Assembly: GCA_963721005.1 (NCBI GenBank) | Contig: CAVRHR010000005.1 | Coordinates: 1,054,001-1,118,000 of the forward strand | Source of the DNA: VAZQ01 sp963721005 | GTDB taxonomy: Bacteria > Pseudomonadota > Alphaproteobacteria > Rhizobiales > Xanthobacteraceae | Direction of reading: 5' to 3' | DNA length: 64,000 nucleotides | Shown: piece after piece, positions 9,647-18,259 of the stretch | How the letters are laid out: each line of letters starts with the position of its first letter | How positions within the stretch are numbered: position 1 is the stretch's first letter | Notes under the pieces: generated by a model | Databases searched by the model: none | What the model was told of the DNA's origin: nothing | Seen by the model: only the letters and a program-made list of their open reading frames with translations | Program-made: the position numbers and the translations under genes

Positions 9647-10098
9647 TTCCGTGTCTCCCCGGCGTCGATCGACGTTCAATTGCGGCAGGTTAGCGGGCTG
9701 ACGGCCGCGTCTCAAGACGATCGCACCGGCCACATCGCCCAGCGTTCCCGTGGAGTCTGCACCGCCCCGATCCCATCGGGCGCGCTGGCGTGCGTGTGCT
9801 TCGGCGATCGCGTTTCTCGGCAGCGCGCGTCAGCGGCGGTGCTTACGCCGGCCCTGTGCCGGCGTCGGTGGGGCGGTCCCCGCCGGCGTATCCGGGCCGG
9901 GCCAATACACATCCGTTATGTGGCATAAATATCGACGTGAAATCGCCGGATCATCAGTGCTCGTGATCGGCGATAATTTCTCATATATTACATTCGATTA
10001 GCGGGCGTTTTTTGCGCAACTTTTCGCTTGCAACTGACAATAAACTTTGTGTAAATGCAGGCCTTCCCTCTTTGGGAAATCTCCAAGCTGTCAGTCTT
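9647..10098. other. Long intergenic region between lectin-like pair and monooxygenase
   Basis: No convincing gene is present. The half nearer the lectin genes is GC-rich and should carry their promoter. Around 9920-10060 the sequence becomes strikingly AT-rich for this genome (for example ATAATTTCTCATATATTAC near 9973), which fits one or more promoters. It leads into the hairpin and terminator described next, so a short plus-strand transcript may begin here. Confidence 0.5.
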
Positions 10099-10129
10099 GC
10101 CCCGCCCTCCGTGGCGGGGCCTTTTTTTT
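10040..10129 (+). ncRNA. Candidate small RNA ending in a strong terminator
   Basis: There is no plus-strand gene upstream for the terminator at 10099-10129 to serve. Between an AT-rich promoter-like stretch and that terminator lies a second short hairpin, TTCCC-TCTTT-GGGAA at about 10063-10077. Two stacked hairpins, the second with a U run, are the usual shape of trans-acting sRNAs in Rhizobiales such as AbcR/alpha-r15. Membership in that family is not established. The 5' end is a guess. Confidence 0.35.
10099..10129 (+). terminator. Rho-independent terminator
   Basis: A perfect 8-bp stem GCCCCGCC / GGCGGGGC (10099-10106 and 10113-10120) with a 6-base loop is followed by C and eight T residues on the plus strand. 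It reads only in the plus direction. The next gene begins 144 bases further on, so it ends a short upstream transcript. Confidence 0.8.
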
Positions 10130-10273
10130 CTCAAATGCCTTCAAGGCGTTGTAGCGCTCTAACGGCGCGATCGCCGCCCTTGTCCCGGCTGCCCGGATGC
10201 ATGCATATGCCGGCAGCGTCCGCGGCTGTGCAACAACGCGCCCAGAAAACGCGGGAGACGCTGTCGGCTCTGA

Positions 10274-11899
10274 ATGGCACAGCGCACCACCACGATTGAA
10301 ATCCCGATCCTGATCGTCGGCGGCGGCCCGGTGGGGCTGGCGCTGGCGGCCGACCTCGGCCTGCGCGGCGCGCCCTGCCTGCTCATCGAGCAGGGCGAAG
10401 GCCCGGCCGACCATCCGCGCGCCTCCGCCATCAATGCGCGTTCGATGGAGTTCATGCGCCGGTTCGGGGTCGCGGATGCGGTGCGGGCCGCCTCGGCGCC
10501 GGAGGACTTTCCCCACACCGCACTCTATTGCACCAGCCTCAACGGCTTCGAGATCGCCCGCATCGAGCGCCCGCATCACGGCGGCAAGGGGCCGACCGCG
10601 GAGAGCCCGGAGCGGCCGCAGCGTTGCAACCAGCTCTGGCTCGACCCGATCCTGCGGGATCTCGCCGCCGCCCAAGCCGGCGTCAGGTTGCGCTACCGCT
10701 GCCGGTTTAAGTCCCTGCAACAGGAAGCTGACCGGGTCATCGCCAGCGCGCTCGACCTCGAGAGCGGCGAACCGGTCCGGATCGTCGCCCAATACGTGGT
10801 CGACTGCAGCGGCGGGCACAGCCCGATCCGGCGCGCGTTCGGCATCCCCATGAGCGGCTCGGCCTATGTGGGCCACAACCTGAGCATCTTCGTGCGCGCT
10901 CCCCGCCTGTGGGAGCATCACCCGATGGGCAAGGCTGCGCTCATCAGCTTCGTCGAGCCGGCCGGGCTGTGGCGCAATCTGGTGATGCTGGACGGGCGCG
11001 AGCTCTACCGCTTCGGCATCAGCGGCAAAGCCTATTTCGATGCGCCCGAGGCGGTGGATGCCGGTCGCATGTTCGAGGAGGTGGTGGGAAGGCCGGTGCC
11101 GCACGAGGTGATCTCGGTCCGCCGCTGGACCGCCCGCAACGTGGTCGCCGACCAGTACCGGGCCGACCAAGTCTTCCTCGCCGGCGACGCCGCCCATCTC
11201 AATCATCCGGCCTCCGGGCTCGGGCTCAACACCGGCCTCGGCGATGCGGTCGATCTGGCCTGGAAGCTCGCCGCCACGCTGGCGGGCTGGGGCGGCGCGG
11301 GCCTCCTCAATTCCTACCCGGTCGAGCGCCATCCGGTCGGGGTGCGCAATGTCGGCCACGCCAGCATGACCTTCGACACCGACCGCACCCAAAGCCCGCA
11401 TCCCGAGATCGCGCAGGACACCGCCGCCGGCGCCGCGGCGCGGCGCCACATGGGAGAGGCGATCGTGCGCACCCAGACCCGCAAATTCATCACCGACGGC
11501 ATCGCGCTCGGCTACCGCTACGATCCCTCGCCGATCTGCTGGGGCGAGCAGGACTCAGGCCCGCCGCTCACCATCAGTGAGTATCACCCAACGAGCTATC
11601 CGGGCAGCCGCGCGCCGCATGCCTGGCTCGCCCCCGGGCGCTCGACCCTCGACGCTTTCGGGCCCGGCTTCACGCTGATGCGGCTGGGCGCCGACGCACC
11701 CGATCCGGACGCGATCGGCCAGGCGTTCGCGGCGCGGCGGGTGCCACTCGCCATCCTGTCGGTTGACGACCCGGGGATCAGCGCGCTCTACCAGCGCCGC
11801 CTGGTGCTGGTGCGACCCGACGGCCACGTGGCTTGGCGCACCGACGCGCTGCCGGCCGACCCGGGCGCACTGGTCGAGCGCGTGCGCGGTGGCGTTTAG
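10274..11899 (+). CDS. FAD-dependent aromatic monooxygenase (PheA/TfdB/UbiH superfamily)
   Basis: The 541-residue protein opens with IPILIVGGGPVGLALAADL, the Rossmann GxGxxG for FAD. It continues with the Arg-bearing RASAINARSMEFMR motif typical of class A flavin hydroxylases, and has the second FAD motif QVFLAGDAAHLNHPASGLGLN. The C-terminal 130 residues form the thioredoxin-like domain seen in phenol-hydroxylase-type members (RSTLDAFGPGFTLMRLG). It should hydroxylate an aromatic or polyketide-like substrate with NAD(P)H and O2. No ring-cleavage or regulator genes are adjacent, so the substrate cannot be inferred. Confidence 0.88.
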   Translation: MAQRTTTIEIPILIVGGGPVGLALAADLGLRGAPCLLIEQGEGPADHPRASAINARSMEFMRRFGVADAVRAASAPEDFPHTALYCTSLNGFEIARIERPHHGGKGPTAESPERPQRCNQLWLDPILRDLAAAQAGVRLRYRCRFKSLQQEADRVIASALDLESGEPVRIVAQYVVDCSGGHSPIRRAFGIPMSGSAYVGHNLSIFVRAPRLWEHHPMGKAALISFVEPAGLWRNLVMLDGRELYRFGISGKAYFDAPEAVDAGRMFEEVVGRPVPHEVISVRRWTARNVVADQYRADQVFLAGDAAHLNHPASGLGLNTGLGDAVDLAWKLAATLAGWGGAGLLNSYPVERHPVGVRNVGHASMTFDTDRTQSPHPEIAQDTAAGAAARRHMGEAIVRTQTRKFITDGIALGYRYDPSPICWGEQDSGPPLTISEYHPTSYPGSRAPHAWLAPGRSTLDAFGPGFTLMRLGADAPDPDAIGQAFAARRVPLAILSVDDPGISALYQRRLVLVRPDGHVAWRTDALPADPGALVERVRGGV

Positions 11900-11955
11900 G
11901 CTGGCATCTCCGGTAGATTGGTCGAGAGCTATCGCGACACCTGAGGTCGACCGCA

Positions 11956-12477
11956 ATGCCGAGGAAAAAGTCCGCAACCACCCCGGCGCCGGGCGGACCG
12001 CGCAGCTTTCCGGTCTATCTCGAGCTCGCGCTCGGCGGCGGCTCCAAGCGCGCGCTGGTGCAGGCGCTGGAGCGGGACGGCTGCTATGTCGGGCAATGCG
12101 CGCGCGAGATGATCGCGCGCACCAGCTTCACGGGCGCCGATAGTCCCCACACCATCAAGCTTGCGCGCGTGCAGCTGAGCGCGCTCGGCGTCAGCGACTG
12201 GGTCACCTGGAGCGACGTGCTCAAGGCCGCCGCCAAGGCGGGGGCCGGCAAGGTGCCGGCGGAAGCGGCCGCGCGCCTGGCGCTCGAGTTGCCCGAGCAG
12301 CAGCCCGGCGACCACTTCTGGATCCTGATGGACCCGATCACCGGATCGGACGGCGAGCCTTACGTGTTCTATCTGGCCGCCCACGACGACGGCGAGCGGC
12401 GCCTGCTCGGCCGCTATGTCAGCACGATCCGCAGGTTCTATCCGCACCGCGAATTGGTGTTCGGGCTGCCGGCGTAA
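11956..12477 (+). CDS. Conserved-looking hypothetical protein (173 aa)
   Basis: The product begins with a basic stretch (MPRKKSATTPAPGG), then a mixed alpha/beta-looking sequence with ALGGGSKRALVQALERDGCYVGQ and DWVTWSDVLKAAAKAG. It ends in KPFYLA-like strands and YVSTIRRFYPHRELVFGLPA. There is no signal peptide or membrane helix, so it is predicted cytoplasmic. It starts 56 bases after the monooxygenase and could be transcribed with it. I do not recognise a family. Confidence 0.65.
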   Translation: MPRKKSATTPAPGGPRSFPVYLELALGGGSKRALVQALERDGCYVGQCAREMIARTSFTGADSPHTIKLARVQLSALGVSDWVTWSDVLKAAAKAGAGKVPAEAAARLALELPEQQPGDHFWILMDPITGSDGEPYVFYLAAHDDGERRLLGRYVSTIRRFYPHRELVFGLPA

Positions 12478-12482
12478 AGCCC

Positions 12483-12553
12483 GTAGCCCGCATAGAGCGA
12501 AGCGCAATGCCGGAGCGGCGTTCCCGGATTACGCTGCGCTCCATCCGGGCTAC
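12483..12553. repeat. REP-like imperfect palindrome (GTAGCCCG...CGGGCTAC)
   Basis: The outer arms GTAGCCCG (12483-12490) and CGGGCTAC (12546-12553) are inverted. The inner sequences continue the pairing imperfectly (GCGAAGCGCAATGCCG against CGGATTACGCTGCGC). The element sits between convergent genes, as many dispersed extragenic palindromes do, and could fold into one long hairpin in either transcript. Confidence 0.7.
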
Positions 12554-12574
12554 AGGCAACCGGCAAGCAGCGCC

Positions 12575-13000
12575 TCAAGCCGGCTTCTTCTCCTCAGCAG
12601 CCGCCGCCTCGCCACGCCGCACCTTGGCTCCGCCGTTCTTGCGGATGTCCTGGCGCGTCACGTAGTCGATGATCATCACATTGTCCTGGTTGCCGGAGCG
12701 GTGGCCCATCATGATCATCGGCCCGTCGCCGGAATTGACCAGCTGGTAGAACGAGCCGCCGGTGATCAGCGCCGCCATGCCGGGCTTGAGCACCGCGGAT
12801 CCACCGTCGGGGAACCGCATGGTGCATTCGCCCTGGAAGCAGGTGAAGACCTGATCCTCGTTGTGGCAATGCAGCTCGTCATGGTCGCCCGGGTTGGGAT
12901 AATAATGCACCCAGGCGTGCAGCTTGCGGGTATTCATCACTACGGTGCGCTTCTTCTCGCGCAACGCGATCGCCTTCGGATCGATGATCTCGATTCCCAT
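12575..13000 (-). CDS. Cupin-domain protein
   Basis: This 141-residue single-domain cupin has the metal-binding pattern in HDELHCHNEDQVFTCFQGE and a second strand block PGMAALITGGSFYQLVNSG. The longer frame begins far upstream inside the next gene. The ATG at 13000 is preceded by GGAGAG at 6 bases, so I use it. It follows a small secreted protein by 14 bases. A short Ala/Glu/Lys tail closes the protein. It may be a small dioxygenase or isomerase, or a binding protein; the substrate is unknown. Confidence 0.82.
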   Translation of the reverse strand: MGIEIIDPKAIALREKKRTVVMNTRKLHAWVHYYPNPGDHDELHCHNEDQVFTCFQGECTMRFPDGGSAVLKPGMAALITGGSFYQLVNSGDGPMIMMGHRSGNQDNVMIIDYVTRQDIRKNGGAKVRRGEAAAAEEKKPA

Positions 13001-13014
13001 TGAAATCTCTCCAG

Positions 13015-13410
13015 CTATTTGCGCGCGAGCAGGCCCCAGACGACGTAGGTCTCGCCCTTGTAGCCGCCGACCCATCCCCACACGAGCTTGTCGCCCGCCC
13101 GCCCCACCGTCAGGGCGCCGTCGAAGCAGTCGCCGCCGCTGTTGACGCCGCCGTGCGTTATGGTTTCGGTGTAGAACACATAGCCGTTGGCGGCGCCCAC
13201 GCGCGTGAGCTTGCCGCTGCATTTGAGCTCCGGATACTCGGTCTCGGCCGAATTCGCCGTGATCTTCATAATCACGGTGTACCCGGATTCGCCCGTGTTC
13301 TGCGTCAGCGTGCCGGTCCAGGTGCCCAGTACCGCCGGCGGCGACTGGCCGACCGCCGCCGCCAGCGGCGGCAGCAGGAAGAGGCCGGCCAGCAGAAGTC
13401 GCAACCACAT
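13015..13410 (-). CDS. Small secreted protein of unknown function
   Basis: The product is about 131 residues. A signal peptide (MWLRLLLAGLFLLPPLAAAVGQ) precedes a compact beta-rich domain with LGTWTGTLTQNTGESGYTVIMKI and two cysteines (ELKCSGKL, GGDCFDGAL) that could form a disulfide. GAGGGT upstream supports the ATG at 13410 over the in-frame codon at 13446. It is probably co-transcribed with the cupin gene 14 bases downstream. No family is recognised. Confidence 0.68.
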   Translation of the reverse strand: MWLRLLLAGLFLLPPLAAAVGQSPPAVLGTWTGTLTQNTGESGYTVIMKITANSAETEYPELKCSGKLTRVGAANGYVFYTETITHGGVNSGGDCFDGALTVGRAGDKLVWGWVGGYKGETYVVWGLLARK

Positions 13411-13493
13411 CGTCAGACCCTCGTCAGATTGATCATGGACCAGCACTGGCGGCGGCCTCGGCGCGTCCCGAAGCCGCCGTGTCTCTCCTCGGA

Positions 13494-13605
13494 GGCCTGG
13501 GCCTTTGCAGGCCTGGGCCTTTGCAGGCCTGGGCCTTTGCAGGCCTGGGCCTTTGCAGGCCTGGGCCTTTGCAGGCCTGGGCCTTTACAGGCCGGGGCCT
13601 TTCTT
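13494..13605. repeat. 16-bp tandem repeat array, about seven units
   Basis: The unit GGCCTGGGCCTTTGCA occurs five times perfectly from 13494 to 13573, then once with one change (TTTACA) and once more degraded (GGCCGGGGCCTTTCTT). The array begins inside the last codons of the NHL gene, whose TAA at 13585-13587 is supplied by the variant unit, and extends downstream of it. The unit is itself semi-palindromic (GGCC...GGCC). It has no spacers, so it is a minisatellite and not a CRISPR array. Confidence 0.92.
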
Positions 13606-14664
13606 CACAAAGCGGCGCATGTTGACTTCGGGGGGACCGCCTTTGGTGAAGTTGGTCGTGTTGGTGTAACCGCCGTAGATATTGCCGGCATCGTCGGCGG
13701 CGACGCCTTCGATCGCGCCAAGCTCCTTGGTCTCCGGGATGAAGGCCGTGACCTTGGCGTCCTTGACGTTGCCGACCCGGATGCCCTGCATGAAGCCCGG
13801 GTTGGTCTTCTCGGTCGAGGTCGAGTCGGAGACATAGATGTCGTCGTTCTTATTAATATAGACGCCGCTCGGCCGGCCGAACTGCTTCCATTCGGTGAGG
13901 TAGCGTCCGTTCTGATCGAAGATCTGGATGCGGGAGTTGCCGCGATCGGCCACGAACAGCCGTCCCATCGAGTCCATGGACAGCATGTGCGGGGTCTCGA
14001 ACTCGCCCGGGCCGGTGCCGAGGTGACCCCAGGCCTTGATGAACTTGCCGTCCTTGGTGAAGTGCACGATGCGGGCATTGGTGGGCTTGCCGTCGATCAT
14101 GCCATGGCCGTCGCCGACGAAGATGCTGTCGTCGGGCGCGATCACCACATTGGACGGCGCGTTGAGCAGATCCTGGCTGTCATTGTCGCCGGCAACGCCG
14201 GGCTTGCCGAGCGTCATCAGCACCTTGCCATCAGGGCTGAACTTGATGGCCGTATTGCCCCTGCCATTCTTGTTCTGGAAATCGGTCACCCAGGCGTTGC
14301 CGTAACGGTCGACGAACAGACCGTGCGGCCCGGCAAACATGTCGGCACCGAAATTGGCGATCACCTTGCCGGTGGCATCGAAATGGAAGATCGGCGCGAG
14401 GTGCGAGTCGCCGCACAAGGTCTGCTTCTCGCAGCGGTCGAAGGCCCACATGCTTCTGCCGTCGCTGCGGTCGACCGAGATGCCGAACGTGGCGCCCCAG
14501 TTGCGACCCGCCGGCAGCTTCGCCCAGCCCTCGTCAAGCTGGTACGGATTGGGCGCCGCATTGGGATCGGGATTGGTTTGCGTAAACGACGGCGTCGTCC
14601 ACGACAGGATGCTCACGATGGCGGCGGCCGTAAGCCCGCCGATCATTGGCTTCTGATACCGCAT
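13585..14664 (-). CDS. Secreted NHL-repeat propeller protein
   Basis: The 359-residue protein has a signal peptide (LTAAAIVSILSWTTPSFTQ) and NHL blades such as DSIFVGDGHGMIDGKPTNARI, GRLFVADRGNSRIQIFDQNG and DDIYVSDSTS. Its organisation matches the next gene upstream, including RNWGATFGISVDRSDGRSMW near the N-terminus and MRRFVKKGPGL at the end, so the two are tandem paralogues. The stop codon lies in a 16-bp tandem repeat, so the C-terminal end may vary between strains. The family includes lyase-like and ligand-binding propellers, and the activity is not predictable. Confidence 0.85.
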   Translation of the reverse strand: MRYQKPMIGGLTAAAIVSILSWTTPSFTQTNPDPNAAPNPYQLDEGWAKLPAGRNWGATFGISVDRSDGRSMWAFDRCEKQTLCGDSHLAPIFHFDATGKVIANFGADMFAGPHGLFVDRYGNAWVTDFQNKNGRGNTAIKFSPDGKVLMTLGKPGVAGDNDSQDLLNAPSNVVIAPDDSIFVGDGHGMIDGKPTNARIVHFTKDGKFIKAWGHLGTGPGEFETPHMLSMDSMGRLFVADRGNSRIQIFDQNGRYLTEWKQFGRPSGVYINKNDDIYVSDSTSTEKTNPGFMQGIRVGNVKDAKVTAFIPETKELGAIEGVAADDAGNIYGGYTNTTNFTKGGPPEVNMRRFVKKGPGL

Positions 14665-14704
14665 GACATTCCTCCCTTGCTGAGCTCGATTTGCAATTCG
14701 ATTT

Positions 14705-14795
14705 GTAGGATGGGTTGAGCTCTTGCGAAACCCATCGTCGGTCTTCCGTGCCGCTTGACCCGATGATGGGTATCGCTTCGCTCAACCCATCCTAC
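14705..14795. repeat. Palindromic repeat bounded by GTAGGATGGGTTGAGC arms
   Basis: The arm GTAGGATGGGTTGAGC (14705-14720) is perfectly inverted at 14780-14795. The interior also pairs in part (AACCCATCGTC against GATGATGGGTAT). Related copies lie at 32465-32568, 34660-34676 (one arm only) and 61528-61614. It fills the gap between the two tandem NHL genes and could act as an mRNA stabiliser or processing site. Confidence 0.88.
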
Positions 14796-14810
14796 GGCTT
14801 CGCGGCGCCG

Positions 14811-15908
14811 CTAGTTCTTGACGTATTTGTTCACGCGCTTGGGGCCGACTTCCGCCCCGAATATGTTGCCCATCGCATCCGCCGCGACCCCTTCGGCGGC
14901 ACTGGTGCTGGTGATCTTTTCCACCGGGTCCGGAATGAACCCCGTCACCACGCCGTCGCTCACGCGCCCGATCCGGATGCCGCGCTTCCAGCCGTCATGG
15001 TTCTTGGACACCGATTCCGATTCGGAATCGGCGACATAGATAATGTCGTTCTTGTCGATGAAGACGCCGCTCGGCCGGCTGAACTGCCTCCACTCGGTCA
15101 GATAGCGGCCCTCCTGGTCGAAAATCTGGATGCGGTTGTTGTTGCGGTCGCCGACGAACAGCCGTCCGCGCTGGTCCATCGCCAGCGTGTGCGGGATGTC
15201 GAAGTCGCCAGGGTCCGAGCCCTTCTTGCCCCAGGTCTTGATGAACTTGCCATCCTTGGAGAATTTCACGATGCGCGCATTGGTATCCCCGCCGTGCCCG
15301 TCGCCGACGAAGATGTCGCCGTTGCGTGCAACCACCACGGCGGACGGCGCATTGAACTCGTTGGGACCGGTGCCGGCCTTGCCCGGCGTGCCAAGCGTCA
15401 TGAGCAGCTTGCCGTCCGGGCTGAACTTGTGGACGGTCTGGCCCTTGGTGCCGCGACCGGCCCCATCGGTCACCCAGATATTGCCGTCGAAGTCGCGGTG
15501 CAGGCCGTGCGGGAGCACGAGCAGGCCGGCGCCGAATGCTTTCACCAGCTTGCCGGCTGCATCGAACTTGAGGATCGGGTCAAGGTTCGAGCCGTCGCAG
15601 TTGAACACCTGGCCTTCACGCATCTGCGAAGGGGGAATGAAGCCCTGCGCCGCGCACCGCTCCGCCACCCAGACGCTGCTCCCGTCCGGGTCGATGTCGA
15701 CTGCGGCGGTCGAGCCCCAGATGCGACCCTCCGGCATCTTGGCCCAGCCTTCGATGGTTCGATACGGATTGGGCAAGGAATTGGTCGGCGCCGCCGGTTG
15801 GGCAACGGCTGGGCTGACGGTTTGGGCGTGAGTCCGCAGGGCCCCGGTCGCGCAGAGCGCCAGGAAGGCAACTCCAAGCAGGTATTCGGCTCGACGGGGA
15901 AACCGCAT
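14811..15908 (-). CDS. Secreted NHL-repeat propeller protein (paralogue)
   Basis: A signal peptide (AEYLLGVAFLALCATGALRTHAQ) is followed by NHL blades including NIWVTDGAGRGTKGQTV, GDIFVGDGHGGDTNARI and GRLFVGDRNNNRIQIFDQEG. The product is close to the downstream paralogue throughout. It carries an additional loop with Cys (AAQGFIPPSQMREGQVFNCDGS). I place the start at 15908 because GGGAGG lies 6 bases upstream; the ATG at 15914 directly abuts it. The two paralogues are separated only by a palindromic repeat and are probably co-transcribed. Confidence 0.85.
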   Translation of the reverse strand: MRFPRRAEYLLGVAFLALCATGALRTHAQTVSPAVAQPAAPTNSLPNPYRTIEGWAKMPEGRIWGSTAAVDIDPDGSSVWVAERCAAQGFIPPSQMREGQVFNCDGSNLDPILKFDAAGKLVKAFGAGLLVLPHGLHRDFDGNIWVTDGAGRGTKGQTVHKFSPDGKLLMTLGTPGKAGTGPNEFNAPSAVVVARNGDIFVGDGHGGDTNARIVKFSKDGKFIKTWGKKGSDPGDFDIPHTLAMDQRGRLFVGDRNNNRIQIFDQEGRYLTEWRQFSRPSGVFIDKNDIIYVADSESESVSKNHDGWKRGIRIGRVSDGVVTGFIPDPVEKITSTSAAEGVAADAMGNIFGAEVGPKRVNKYVKN

Positions 15909-16186
15909 GTCCATCCTCCCTCGGCGGCGGCAATCGGCAAAATGGGCGTTCGGCGCGCCTTCTAGCGGCCTGCTCGAGGGCCGTAGGGTGCGCCGTTTCG
16001 GCGCGCTCCGCAACCGCCCCGCCGCCTCGGCGCCCGGTTGCGGACCGGCACGCGGATGCGGCCAGCAAGCACCTATGCTGGGGCAGCTATGCTGCAGGCA
16101 GTTGTGGCGCAGGCAGTTGTGCTCGCCGCCGCATTGTGCTCAGTCGCAACCGAAACGGCACCACGCCGAATCCACCCCTCGGACCG

Positions 16187-17128
16187 ATGACCGACACCAG
16201 CAGACCACTCCTCATGACGAACAAATTCCGCGGCGTGATGCAAAGCCCGGTCACGCCGCTCAAGGACGATTTCAGCCTCGACTTGCCGACCTTCGAGAAG
16301 GTGCTCGACTTCCACGTCCGCACCGGCGCGACCGCCATCTCCTGGCCGCACCACAAGGGCGAGTCGCTCAACCTCACCATCGCGGAGCGCAAGATGTTCG
16401 CGGAAGCCGCCGTGAAAACGGTGGCGGGCCGCATTCCGGTGACCGTCCATGTCAGCGCGCTCGCGGTCGAGGACACGTTCGCGCTCGCCCGTCATGCGCA
16501 GGATATCGGCGCCGACGGCATCCTGGCGATCACCCCGTATTTCTGGACCCCGACCCGGGAAGCCATCCACGACTATTTCGTGCGGCTGTGCGGCTCCATC
16601 GACCTGCCGGTCCTATCCTACAATTCCCCGAGTTACCTCGCCGGCGTCGAGATCACCGGCGAATTGATGGCGCGGCTGATCGAGCGGTTGCCGAATTTCG
16701 TCGGCGTCAAGGAGGCGAGCTTCAACAGCGAGAAGTTCCTGGAAATCTCGCGCGCCGCCCTCAAGTTGCGGCCGGATTTCGCGCTGGTGACCGGGGTCGA
16801 GTTCCTGTTGCCCTCGGTGCCGCTTGGCGGCGTCGGCTCCTATTCGGCCGCCGGCTCCATCTGCCCCAATCTGTGCCGCGACCTGTTCGAGGCCTGTGTG
16901 GCCGGCGACTGGCCGCGGGCGCGCGAGCTGCAATATAAGGTGTCGCGGCTGTGGGCGCTGTTCCGCAACCAATATCCCTCCTCGCTCAAGGGCGGCATGG
17001 TGATCATGGGGCGCCCGGTCGGCCCGACCCGGCCGCCGCTGCCGACCGCCAGCGCCGAGCGCCAGGCCCATATCCGCGCGGAGCTCGAGCAGCTCGGCAT
17101 CCTCGACACCGAGCCGCACGGCTGGTGA
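16187..17128 (+). CDS. DHDPS/NAL-family aldolase-lyase (catalytic residues present)
   Basis: This TIM-barrel protein of the dihydrodipicolinate synthase/N-acetylneuraminate lyase family is about 313 residues. The Schiff-base lysine is in NFVGVKEASF and the catalytic tyrosine in VLSYNSPSY. The GxxGES loop is modified to HHKGES. Family members include pyruvate-dependent lyases for sugar acids and aromatic aldehydes, so this need not be lysine biosynthesis. The start is uncertain between 16187 and 16214, and neither has a strong ribosome-binding site. A related gene follows 32 bases downstream. Confidence 0.85.
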   Translation: MTDTSRPLLMTNKFRGVMQSPVTPLKDDFSLDLPTFEKVLDFHVRTGATAISWPHHKGESLNLTIAERKMFAEAAVKTVAGRIPVTVHVSALAVEDTFALARHAQDIGADGILAITPYFWTPTREAIHDYFVRLCGSIDLPVLSYNSPSYLAGVEITGELMARLIERLPNFVGVKEASFNSEKFLEISRAALKLRPDFALVTGVEFLLPSVPLGGVGSYSAAGSICPNLCRDLFEACVAGDWPRARELQYKVSRLWALFRNQYPSSLKGGMVIMGRPVGPTRPPLPTASAERQAHIRAELEQLGILDTEPHGW

Positions 17129-17160
17129 GCGACCACGCAATAATCGCGAGATCCGTTCTC

Positions 17161-18075
17161 ATGCCCGCCTTCCAGCCCGGACTTGTGCATACGCCGGTGA
17201 CGCCGTTCACGCCGCAGGGGCGCGTCGACCGCGATCGCCTGGGCAAGTTGCTCGACTTCCACATCGAGAACGGCGCCGATGCGCTGGCGCTGCCCACCCA
17301 TGCGGGCGAATCCGTCAGCCTCACCGACGCCGAAAAGCGCGCCCTGATCGAGCTCGCGGTCAAGCACGTGGCCGGGCGCAAGCCCGTGATCGCGCATGTG
17401 AGCGATGCAGGTACCGCCATCGCGGCGGCGCTCGCGCGCCACGCGCAGGACGCCGGCGCCGCCGCCATCATCGCCACCACGCCGTATTATTGGACGCCGC
17501 CGCCGGAGATGATTCTCGAGCACTTCGCGCAGATCGGTGCAGCGGTGCGCCTGCCGTTCCTGGTTCACAATGCCCCCGAGGACATGAGCGGCACCAGGGT
17601 CTCGGCCGAGCTGGTGCTCGAGCTGATCGGACGGCTCGATAATTTCGCCGGCCTGGTGGATGCGAGCCTCGACTGGCAGTTCATGATCGATCTGATCATG
17701 GAGGCGCGCCATGCCCGACCCGGCTTTCTCCTGATCTCGGGCACCGAGCTGATGGTATCGTCCGCCGCCATCGGGGCGACCGCCATGTTCGCTCCACTCG
17801 CCGGAATTGCGCCAAAGCTCCTGCGGGAGCTGTTCGAGCTCTGCCGGAAGGACCAATTGTTCGAGGCCCGCGCCGCGCAGGAAGAGGTCGCGAGCCTGCG
17901 CCAGCTCCTCAAGGCAGGCGGCGTCGCCAGCCTCAAGGCGGCCCTTGCTGCGCGTGGGCGTGATTGCGGCGCGCCGCGCCCACCCTTGCAAGCATTGGAT
18001 ACAGGCGCCGCCGTGGCGCTCGCGCGCGAGATCGATTTGATTGCTGCATTGCGGGACGAGCCGCGCGGTTGGTAA
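17161..18075 (+). CDS. DHDPS-family paralogue lacking catalytic Lys and Tyr
   Basis: The 304-residue protein clearly shares the fold of its upstream neighbour (GLVHTPVTPF, ALPTHAGESVSL, ATTPYYWTPPPEM and the same final Gly-Trp). The position of the Schiff-base lysine reads NFAGLVDASL, giving Val in place of Lys. The tyrosine position reads FLVHNAPED, giving His in place of Tyr. A conventional pyruvate aldolase mechanism should therefore not operate. The 32-base spacing suggests co-expression, so it may be a regulatory or structural partner of the first protein, or an enzyme with different chemistry. The last 120 residues have also diverged. Confidence 0.82.
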   Translation: MPAFQPGLVHTPVTPFTPQGRVDRDRLGKLLDFHIENGADALALPTHAGESVSLTDAEKRALIELAVKHVAGRKPVIAHVSDAGTAIAAALARHAQDAGAAAIIATTPYYWTPPPEMILEHFAQIGAAVRLPFLVHNAPEDMSGTRVSAELVLELIGRLDNFAGLVDASLDWQFMIDLIMEARHARPGFLLISGTELMVSSAAIGATAMFAPLAGIAPKLLRELFELCRKDQLFEARAAQEEVASLRQLLKAGGVASLKAALAARGRDCGAPRPPLQALDTGAAVALAREIDLIAALRDEPRGW

Positions 18076-18259
18076 CCAACGCGTCAAATTGCCTCAGAAC
18101 AAGACTCCCAACGGAGGTATCCGGAGCGTACATTCCTGCGGGGCACACCATTTGCTGGGGCAATCCGTCGTCGCGACTCGATTTGGCGCTCGCTTCGCTC
18201 CTGATCGGGCGAGGCGACCCCGGGCGCGTTGAACCAGCTGCACTTCGTTCAGGCGACCG

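Noticed and set aside
13494..13605. Possible CRISPR array
   Set aside because: Units are 16 bp and directly abutting with no spacers, and there are no cas genes.
16092..16122. Two 15-bp tandem units GCAGGCAGTTGTG upstream of the DHDPS pair
   Set aside because: Only two copies are present and there is no sign of function, so it was not listed as a feature.
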